A stretch of 52,560 bases of DNA from positions 1 to 52,560 of the forward strand of contig SABY01000013.1 of assembly GCA_009928785.1 (NCBI GenBank), given 5' to 3'. The number at the start of each line of letters is the position of its first letter. Within the stretch, counting starts at the first letter, position 1. The notes under the pieces were generated by a model. That model did not search any database, was not told the origin of the DNA, and saw nothing but the letters and a program-made list of their open reading frames with translations. Origin of the DNA: Clostridia bacterium (lineage in GTDB: Bacteria; Bacteroidota; Bacteroidia; Bacteroidales; 4484-276). Shown piece by piece: positions 18,530 to 26,103 of the stretch. A program made the translations under genes and the position numbers.

Positions 18530-21500
18530 ATGAATGTTATGAAAACACTACGCTTTGGTTTTATGATGTTACTGCTGGCTTGCTTTTCATTTCCAAAAAT
18601 GATGCAGGCTCAACCAATGCCTGCACCGGAAGGTGGCTGGCAGAAAAGTGATTTTGTTGATTTTGATTCTATCGGCGACTGCCGTAGCAGTTGCGGCGAC
18701 ATTTCGTCGGTTTTTGTGCGAATTGAGCAAAACAAGCTATTGCTCAGAATTACCTTTGATGATATGATCGTTCGCGAGAACAACCGAATGACCAAAGACC
18801 GGTTTGCCGATAGCAACCTTCGTCTTTCCATTGCGATAAGCAAACCAGGAAAAGATGAAATAATAGCAGCAATGGCCGACTTGGAAAGTCTTTCGACGAT
18901 CACCGACGGGTTTCAATTTAAGCGTTCTACTGAAAGCAATCGGTGGGAAGCCGTTTTTGATTTGCCAAAAAGCGTCGCACGCGAAGAGTTAGTGATTGGC
19001 CTTTCGGTATTACAAAACGGAAAAATCATCGACACTTTTACCGGCGATGGCGCTCCATCGCTGGCTGCCGGCAACGTAGCTTTTGTCCATCATGGCAATC
19101 AGGGCATCACTTATACTGAAGTGTTTTATGGCAGCCCCGGCGGCGTGAGTGGTTTGGATGGCAGCGGCTTCGATGAAGTGCTGCAGGTGCACGAAGCCAC
19201 CGGAGTGCCCGGCAACTTTAATATGTCGGGAACGCTGATGCCCGCGGCGCAATGGCACAATCCGGAGTTTAACGACTGGCTGGCCACGCTTGCCGCCAAT
19301 GGATTAATCGAAATAATGACTTCGCCGCTCGGCCAGCATATTATGCCTTTTGTGCAAAACAATATGAACGATTGGTCGGTAGCGATAGCTGCTGATATGG
19401 CTGAATTTCATTACAACTATCAGCCACACAGCGCCTGGGTTACCGAACGCGTGTGGCTGGCGCCGGGAGCTTATCCCGATGCCGGCGTTACCGACTGGCC
19501 CGGCGACAACTGGAGCCAGCACGGCGTGTGGGGCGTGGTGCTCGACGACAACCCGCACCTCAACGGCTACGACAACCGGAAGATTCACTGGATGAACAAC
19601 GGGTCGGGAGTTGACCTGCGTGTAATCCCCATCAACAACTCCTTTGTTGGCAATATGCACTACAACGCCACCAATGCCAAGAATCAGATTGCAGGCATGG
19701 GCGCCGACAACATCTGCGTGTATGGCACCGACTGGGAAGTAGCCGCCGAGATGAACGAACACGATGGTACTTTTTTCCTCGACAACTACGAGAGCGTGCT
19801 CTGGTGGTGCCGCGATAACTACCCGGCGGTGCAGGTGTGGAAACTTACCGATGCCATGCAAAATAGCAGCTTCAATGGCACCGGTGCCGAAATTACTCCC
19901 GGCACTTATGGCCTGCTGGGCGGCGGCGAAGGCTACGGCGGCAGCAACAACAGTTGGTACAACCAATGGGCTGCCACACCTTCGCACTCCGACTTTCACG
20001 AGCCAAAATGGAATTATGGTTTTATCTGGAATGACGCCTACAACCAGCTCATGGGCGCGCCCGACAATAATCTTTCACAACTTGCCTGGTACATCCTGAT
20101 GATAAACCTGCACGAAACCGGCTGGCACGATGGCGGCAGCGTGGCCGGATGGGAGCACCGTTATTCGTCGCATATCAAAAATGCTAATGTGTATTCCGAA
20201 GCCGCTCACTGGGCGGCGGGAGAATATGCGGCGCCGGCGGCAGCTTACTTTGCCGACATCGACCGCGATGGCACCGACGAGGTGGTAATTCATAATCAAA
20301 AACTCTTTGCCGTTGTCGAAAGTATTGGTGGAAAATTGCAGTGGCTCTTCAGCCGGGATGCTGACGGAACAGCGCATTCGCTGGTTGGCTCGGATGTGGC
20401 TTATTGGAGCGAAACCGACGGCGACTACAACGAGAGCAGCAACAACCACGTGGCGGCGCTTTCAGATGTGTATCCGTATCAGCAGGACGCCATTTACACC
20501 ATGGAAATCGTGCAAAGCAGCGGCGACACTGTGGTGGCTGAGTTTTCGCAAAATGGCGTCGCCAAACGCATTGCGCTCACACCTGAGGCCAATTATCTGG
20601 ATGTTGATTACAACTTCTTTGGTGGCGACGGCTACATCAAGTCGGGCTTCAGCCCCGATCTGCTCGACATCATTTGGTCGGGCAAAGAACACCTGCAACG
20701 GATGTGGGGAAACGGCGGCAGCTATTGCGGCCAACGCAACGCAGCATCGGGAGCAACCGTGGCGCTTGTGGTTGGCAATGGCGGCGCACAACACAACCTG
20801 CAGTTTGAAGGCACACTGGTGCTTGGCGACGAAATAAAAGGCAACGACAAACTGAAGATGCGGCTTTACGCCGGATACACAACCGCTGGCTCCGGCACCA
20901 CCGCACCTGAGCTTAATCTGCTGGCGCAACAAAATATGGATTTCATTCCACCAAAACTTAACCCTGTTGCTATTCTTATCGATAACAATACGCTGGAACT
21001 CACTTTTGACGAAGCCGTGGAATTTTATTCTTCTCAAAACAAAAACAACTACACGCTCACTTCTGCCTTCGGAAACTACACCATCAACACCGCCAATCGG
21101 CAAACCGACTGGCGCAAGGTTCGCCTTTCGATACAGCAATACTGGCTGCCGGGCGATGTGATCGAAATTAAAGTAACCAATGTGGAAGATATAAACGGAA
21201 ACATTATTGCGGATGATAACACCGCAACTTTTGCAGTTCCGTCGGGAGCAACTCCCCATACCATCAGCATCGACGGCATCAACGATTTCGACAGCGACAG
21301 TGAGATGTTTACCGCCGGCGGTTACAACCTTTACATCACCTGGGATCACGTGAATTTGTATGTTGGTTTTGAAAATTTTGATTTGAATACACAAGGCGAT
21401 TTCTTTGTTAATATCGACGTGGATCAGTCGAGCCACGATCAGCCACCTGCCGGATCGTGGGGCAGGGTATTGTATGCGTTGCCTTTCCGCGCCGATTATC

Positions 21501-23272
21501 AGGTAGCCATCGAGGGCGGCGGCGGCTCGATACAGTTAAATCACTGGGCCAATGGCAAATGGCACTATCCCGCCAACAACAACTGCCAGTCGTACGAAGG
21601 CTGGGCCGATAATGGCCTTACGGAAATTGCTGTTCCCTGGGCATCTATGGGCAACCCCGACAAGGTGGCGCTTTCGGTGCATGTTTCGGAGGAGGATAAC
21701 CAAATGATAACGGCGGTTTTTCCGCCACTAAATCCGGTGGGGAACGAACCCACGCTCACCCACATGTATGCTTTCTATCCACCCTATATTCCGTCGGAAA
21801 TGCCCATAACCGGCTTTGAACCCAATGAAGCTTGGGTGATGCCCAACCAGCCGCCGGAGTTTATCTCCTGGCTTCCGACAGATACATCTTTAACAATCTC
21901 AACCAACGACACCATAACTTTTGCGGTTTCGGCCAGCGATTACGAAAATGATACAATCTATTATTCCTGGCTGGTCGATGGAGTTCCCGCAGCTACCACT
22001 CCACAATTTCTTTTTGGCGAAAGCCAGCTTAGTGCCGGCATTTATACCATTATCGCCACCATCACCGACAGCGTTCCTTTGCACATTCCTGTTCAAAAAA
22101 TATGGAATGTTGAAGTGGTTCCCGGCCTGCTACAGCAGATTATTTCGATACCCGCCGGCTGGAGCGGCATCTCTTCGTTTGTCGATCCAATGCCTTCCGA
22201 TGTTGCCACTATTTTTAGTTCGCTTACGCTAAATGGAAACCTCATTATTATACAAAATTATAGTTCGATGTATTGGCCCGGTCAAAACGTAAACACCATC
22301 GATGCGCTGGGCGGATGGAACGCAAAGAGCGGCTACCAGATAAAATTACAGGAAGAGCAGCAGGTAACTTTTGCCGGAATGCCGGTGACGGATCGCAGCT
22401 TAAACTTTAATGCGCCCGGCTGGTTTCTGTTGCCGGTGCTTTCGCCATGCCAGGTAGCCGTAGAAGATTTATTTGCCGGCATTACCGATAAACTGCTGGC
22501 TGTAAAAGAAGTGGCCGGCACGCATTTGTATTGGCCGGGCGTGTTTCAAAACCTTTATTATCTGAAGCCGGGCAAAGCATACATTGCAGGCTTTTCGGCG
22601 CCGGTGAGTCTGGAATTTCCGGAGTGTAAAGGTGCTGAACAAAAAGATTTAGATTTTCAAAATTCCTTTTCAGGAAGCGCATCCATTGGTAATTCAGTCG
22701 CCACACCCAACACGCATGTTGTGGTAATCGCAACTGAAGCACGCGAAGCATTAGCGCCTCATGATGTATTTATACTCGCCGCCGGCACCGAAGAAATTAT
22801 TTATAAAAATCAACACCGATCTGCTTCACCTGTAGCTTTTGCACTTTCGGGCGACGACCCATTTACTCCTGAAGAGGAGGGTTTTTTTGAAAATGAAAAT
22901 CTACATTTTATTGCCAATCGCGGCGGGAACGAATTTCAGTTGCAGCCTCTTTACGATCCAAAATTTGATGCGCCGATTTTTAAAAACAATGGTATGACGC
23001 ACATTACCGGTTGGTCGGCACAATCAGTGAAAGAACTGCTGAGCACTGATGAAGCGCCTGTTTTTTATCCCAACCCGGTAAAGAAAAATTTATATTCGAT
23101 AGCTTTTACCACCACCAGCAAAGTTTCTATTTACAACGCGCAAGGCAGTTTGGTAGATGAATGCAGGCCAGATAATTCACAGATCGACATTTCGCATTTG
23201 CAGCCGGGGCTTTATTACTTTTATATTTGTGATGACAATCAGCTCCGAAGCGGAAAGTTTGTGAGACAATAG
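18530..23272 (+). CDS. Large secreted GH57-like glycosidase with accessory domains and T9SS tail
   Basis: The preferred start (ATG at 18530 or 18539) opens a normal signal peptide ending MMQAQ; the frame is open back to 18437. Counting from 18437, a beta-rich domain spans about 55-210. It is followed by GH57 features: HHGNQ at 218-222, GVPGNFNMSGTL near 260, WVTERVW with putative nucleophile E337, and YGTDW with D432 as the likely acid/base. Next come a Big_5-like Ig domain (about 840-935), a DOMON/CBM9-like domain (about 945-1080), a PKD-like domain (about 1150-1220), the GWN module (1233-1397) and a T9SS sorting domain (from about 1535). Family GH57 acts on alpha-glucans. The extreme length and the repeat-protein neighbours suggest a surface glucan-processing role. 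The GH57 call rests on motifs only. Confidence 0.75.
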   Translation: MNVMKTLRFGFMMLLLACFSFPKMMQAQPMPAPEGGWQKSDFVDFDSIGDCRSSCGDISSVFVRIEQNKLLLRITFDDMIVRENNRMTKDRFADSNLRLSIAISKPGKDEIIAAMADLESLSTITDGFQFKRSTESNRWEAVFDLPKSVAREELVIGLSVLQNGKIIDTFTGDGAPSLAAGNVAFVHHGNQGITYTEVFYGSPGGVSGLDGSGFDEVLQVHEATGVPGNFNMSGTLMPAAQWHNPEFNDWLATLAANGLIEIMTSPLGQHIMPFVQNNMNDWSVAIAADMAEFHYNYQPHSAWVTERVWLAPGAYPDAGVTDWPGDNWSQHGVWGVVLDDNPHLNGYDNRKIHWMNNGSGVDLRVIPINNSFVGNMHYNATNAKNQIAGMGADNICVYGTDWEVAAEMNEHDGTFFLDNYESVLWWCRDNYPAVQVWKLTDAMQNSSFNGTGAEITPGTYGLLGGGEGYGGSNNSWYNQWAATPSHSDFHEPKWNYGFIWNDAYNQLMGAPDNNLSQLAWYILMINLHETGWHDGGSVAGWEHRYSSHIKNANVYSEAAHWAAGEYAAPAAAYFADIDRDGTDEVVIHNQKLFAVVESIGGKLQWLFSRDADGTAHSLVGSDVAYWSETDGDYNESSNNHVAALSDVYPYQQDAIYTMEIVQSSGDTVVAEFSQNGVAKRIALTPEANYLDVDYNFFGGDGYIKSGFSPDLLDIIWSGKEHLQRMWGNGGSYCGQRNAASGATVALVVGNGGAQHNLQFEGTLVLGDEIKGNDKLKMRLYAGYTTAGSGTTAPELNLLAQQNMDFIPPKLNPVAILIDNNTLELTFDEAVEFYSSQNKNNYTLTSAFGNYTINTANRQTDWRKVRLSIQQYWLPGDVIEIKVTNVEDINGNIIADDNTATFAVPSGATPHTISIDGINDFDSDSEMFTAGGYNLYITWDHVNLYVGFENFDLNTQGDFFVNIDVDQSSHDQPPAGSWGRVLYALPFRADYQVAIEGGGGSIQLNHWANGKWHYPANNNCQSYEGWADNGLTEIAVPWASMGNPDKVALSVHVSEEDNQMITAVFPPLNPVGNEPTLTHMYAFYPPYIPSEMPITGFEPNEAWVMPNQPPEFISWLPTDTSLTISTNDTITFAVSASDYENDTIYYSWLVDGVPAATTPQFLFGESQLSAGIYTIIATITDSVPLHIPVQKIWNVEVVPGLLQQIISIPAGWSGISSFVDPMPSDVATIFSSLTLNGNLIIIQNYSSMYWPGQNVNTIDALGGWNAKSGYQIKLQEEQQVTFAGMPVTDRSLNFNAPGWFLLPVLSPCQVAVEDLFAGITDKLLAVKEVAGTHLYWPGVFQNLYYLKPGKAYIAGFSAPVSLEFPECKGAEQKDLDFQNSFSGSASIGNSVATPNTHVVVIATEAREALAPHDVFILAAGTEEIIYKNQHRSASPVAFALSGDDPFTPEEEGFFENENLHFIANRGGNEFQLQPLYDPKFDAPIFKNNGMTHITGWSAQSVKELLSTDEAPVFYPNPVKKNLYSIAFTTTSKVSIYNAQGSLVDECRPDNSQIDISHLQPGLYYFYICDDNQLRSGKFVRQ
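22133..22627 (+). other. GWN module, copy 1 (within the GH57-like protein)
   Basis: A ~165-residue unit, starting IISIPAGWSGISSF, with an IIQNYSSMYWPGQNVNTI motif, a second half WFLLPVLS ... LLAVKEVAGTHLYWP, and the closing motif LKPGKAYI. The same order occurs at 28495-28968 and 37851-38330. Confidence 0.75.
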
Positions 23273-23306
23273 CTATTTTTGAAAATTCATTAAAAACAAA
23301 ATACCA

Positions 23307-25931
23307 ATGATTATGTGGAGGAAAATTACACTGTTGATTGCATGGATGCTGATCGGCACAATTCATATGCAGGCGCTTGCTGTTGAGGTTACTTTCAGGG
23401 TGGATATGTCGGAGCAAACGGTATCGCCGCTGGGCGTGCACATTGCCGGCAGCTTTCAGGGGTGGAACCCGGGAAGCACAGAAATGATGCTTACGCAGAA
23501 TAATATTTATGCTTACACCGCCGAGCTTATTGCCGGCGAGGCCATCGAATATAAATTCGTCAACGGCAACGACTGGGGCATGGACGAGCAGGTGCCTGCC
23601 GGCTGTGCGCTCAACAACAACCGTTTCCTCACGGTGCCGGCGCAAAACGTAGTACTCGACGCGTTTTGTTTTGGCAGTTGCACCATCTGTAACCCGCCGC
23701 TGGTTGACATCACTTTTCAGGTTGACATGTCCAACGAAACAATATCAGCCAATGGCGTGCATATCGCAGGCAGTTTCCAGGAGCCACCGTGGCAGCCGGG
23801 AGCCACCCTCATGACGCTGGCTGGCGACAATGTTTATCAGGTGACGGTTGCAGTGGAAGCCGGTGGCTATTACGAATACAAATTTATAAACGGCAACGCC
23901 TGGGGTTTCGACGAAACGGTGCCACCTGCCTGTGCCAATGGTTTCAATCGCTACATCACCGTGCCGCCGGTGCCAACTACTTTGGAGGCAGTATGTTTTG
24001 GCAGTTGCTACCCATGTGGGCCGCCTCCGGTTGACATTCAGGTAACTTTTCAGGTAGATATGTCGGAGCAAACCCTTTCGCCCGACGGCGTACATATTGG
24101 CGGCGGTTTTCAGGGATGGCTGCCGGGAGCTACCCCCATGACCGACGCCGGTAATAATATCTATACCTACACCGCCACCCTTTCATCGGGGAGTTATCAG
24201 GAATATAAATTTGTGAATGGCACCACGTGGGAAGAATCAGAAAATATACCCGAAGCCTGCGGCGTAAACAACAATCGCTACATTACGCTTCCGCAAAACG
24301 ATACCGTTATTCCGTTGGTTTGCTACGCTTCCTGCGATCCTTGCGGGTCACCGCCGGTGGATGTCGCCGTAACCTTTGCCATCGACATGACCAACGAAAC
24401 TGTTTCTCCCGATGGGGTGCATCTGGCAGGTTCTTTCCAGGGCTGGAATGCCTCTTCCACACCATTAACGACAACAGGCAGCGGAGTTTATTCCGCCACG
24501 TTGTTGCTGCCTTCGGCAAGCATGCAGGAGTATAAATTTATTAATGGAATTACTTTCGATGCTGCTGAATCAGTACCTGAAGCTTGCGGAATCCCCGATG
24601 GACAGGGAGGCTTCAACCGGTACTTCACCGTGCCGGCCACCGACACCACACTGCCGGCGCTTTGTTTTGGCAGTTGCGAACCCTGTGTTCCGCCGCTGCC
24701 TAATCATGCGGTAACTTTCCGTGTGGATATGAGCTACCAAACGGTTGCTCCCGAAGGTGTGCATCTGGCCGGAACTTTCCAGGGATGGAATCCCACCGAA
24801 ACACCCATGACACTTTCCGTCGACAACATCTTTGAGGTAACGCTGATGCTGGAAGAAGATGCTTATCACGAGTTTAAGTTTATTAATGGCAACACCTTCG
24901 ATGCCGCCGAAATAGTTCCGCCGGCCTGTGCCAGCAATGGCAACCGTTTTATCACCATTCCTGGCGCCGACACACTTTTACCGGCCTGGTGTTTTGGCAG
25001 TTGCGACCCTTGCGGGCCACCGCCTACGGATGTTGAAATCACTTTTGTGGTAGATATGGCCGAGGAAATGGTTTCGGCCGATGGTGTGCACCTGGCTGGC
25101 GACTTCCAGGGCTGGAATCCCGCAGCAACCCCCATGACCAATATTGGCGAGGCTATTTACACGGCGACTTTTGTGCTTGCTTCCGGCACCTATCACGAAT
25201 ACACATTTATAAACGGCAACACCTGGGACGAGCAGGAGGTGGTGCCGGCCGGATGCGCCAACAACAACAACCGCTACTTTACTGTACCGGCAGAGCCTGA
25301 CACGCTTTTGGCTGTTTGTTTTGGCAGTTGTTTTCCTTGCGGAATAGCGCCACCGCAGATAGCTGTGACCTTCCGGGTGGATATGGCTACACAAATTGTA
25401 TCGGAAAATGGCGTGCACCTGGCGGCCGACTTCCAGGGATGGAATGCCGGGGCCACATTGATGGTGCAGGATGTTGACGACATTTATACCTATTCCACCA
25501 CACTGGAAACCGGAAGCTATCACGAGTTTAAATTTATTAATGGCAATAGCTGGGGCGACGACGAAATAGTTCCTGCTGCCTGTGCCGCCAACAACAACCG
25601 CTACTTCACGGTGCCGCAAGAGCCGGTGGTGCTCACCGCTTTTTGCTTTGCTTCGTGCGATACCTGCATCATCGACAACATTCAAAATCCTTTGGATAAT
25701 CCGGCTAACGGAATCGTTTTGTTTCCCAATCCTACTGGCAATTTTGTTTATTTTTCGGGGATTGACGGTTCGATCGAAGTATTGATTTATTCCATTGATG
25801 GAAAACTTATCGATGATATTATTATTAATAACAAAATGATGGATGTGCAACCTTTGAAAAGCGGATTGTATCATCTCGAAATCCGGACAACAGAAGGAGC
25901 GGTGCATCGGAAGTTGACCATCAACCGATAG
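23307..25931 (+). CDS. Secreted protein with seven tandem starch-binding-like four-cysteine modules and T9SS tail
   Basis: An 874-residue protein with a signal peptide ending near residue 25. Seven modules of about 108 residues follow (about 26-790). Each has VTFRVDMS at the start, GVHLAGSFQGWNP near position 20, EYKFINGNTW in the middle, then NNNRYFTVP and CFGSCxPCGPP at the end. The GSFQGW text is that of the glycogen/starch-binding E-set domains (CBM20/CBM48 type). Each module carries four cysteines (PxxC, then CFGSCxxC), consistent with two disulfides outside the cell. The last ~75 residues form a type A sorting domain (LFPNPTGNFVYF ... GLYHLEIRT). It starts 34 bases after the GH57-like gene and is probably in the same operon. 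No catalytic domain is seen. Confidence 0.85.
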   Translation: MIMWRKITLLIAWMLIGTIHMQALAVEVTFRVDMSEQTVSPLGVHIAGSFQGWNPGSTEMMLTQNNIYAYTAELIAGEAIEYKFVNGNDWGMDEQVPAGCALNNNRFLTVPAQNVVLDAFCFGSCTICNPPLVDITFQVDMSNETISANGVHIAGSFQEPPWQPGATLMTLAGDNVYQVTVAVEAGGYYEYKFINGNAWGFDETVPPACANGFNRYITVPPVPTTLEAVCFGSCYPCGPPPVDIQVTFQVDMSEQTLSPDGVHIGGGFQGWLPGATPMTDAGNNIYTYTATLSSGSYQEYKFVNGTTWEESENIPEACGVNNNRYITLPQNDTVIPLVCYASCDPCGSPPVDVAVTFAIDMTNETVSPDGVHLAGSFQGWNASSTPLTTTGSGVYSATLLLPSASMQEYKFINGITFDAAESVPEACGIPDGQGGFNRYFTVPATDTTLPALCFGSCEPCVPPLPNHAVTFRVDMSYQTVAPEGVHLAGTFQGWNPTETPMTLSVDNIFEVTLMLEEDAYHEFKFINGNTFDAAEIVPPACASNGNRFITIPGADTLLPAWCFGSCDPCGPPPTDVEITFVVDMAEEMVSADGVHLAGDFQGWNPAATPMTNIGEAIYTATFVLASGTYHEYTFINGNTWDEQEVVPAGCANNNNRYFTVPAEPDTLLAVCFGSCFPCGIAPPQIAVTFRVDMATQIVSENGVHLAADFQGWNAGATLMVQDVDDIYTYSTTLETGSYHEFKFINGNSWGDDEIVPAACAANNNRYFTVPQEPVVLTAFCFASCDTCIIDNIQNPLDNPANGIVLFPNPTGNFVYFSGIDGSIEVLIYSIDGKLIDDIIINNKMMDVQPLKSGLYHLEIRTTEGAVHRKLTINR
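23382..25677 (+). repeat. Seven in-frame ~325-bp coding repeats (first repeat protein)
   Basis: Seven copies of the four-cysteine module follow each other without linkers beyond a short Cys-Pro-rich joint. Module 4 has a short insertion (GIPDGQGGFNRY in place of NNNRY), and module 2 has EPPWQP in place of GWNP. DNA words such as ttttggcagttg recur at the module ends, so slippage or recombination between copies is possible. Confidence 0.85.
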
Positions 25932-25979
25932 CTCTTTTGATGGTGCTTATATTAAATTATGTTGCCAACTAATCACTAA

Positions 25980-26034
25980 CCCCGGCCTTTAGGCTGGGGC
26001 TAAAAAAGGTAAAAAAATCAATGGGCTTTAGCCC
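25980..26034. repeat. Pair of hairpins between the two repeat-protein genes
   Basis: ccccggcctttaggctgggg (25980-25999) and gggctttagccc (26023-26034) are two nearly perfect stems with related loops (ttta). They could terminate transcription after the first repeat gene, although A runs rather than T runs follow. This wording is, to my recollection, also a dispersed intergenic repeat in Bacteroidota. Confidence 0.55.
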
Positions 26035-26103
26035 AAATAAATAGAAATTCAAATTTTAAAAAGAATAGAATACGATTTTATTAACAACTCAAACCTAACG
26101 ACG

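Noticed and set aside
20462..21436. 324-codon open frame on the minus strand inside the GH57-like gene
   Set aside because: Antisense to a protein with clear domains; its translation shows no family features and is a by-product of codon bias. The same applies to the long antisense frames over glnS (4170-4877) and the M28 gene (38700-39503).
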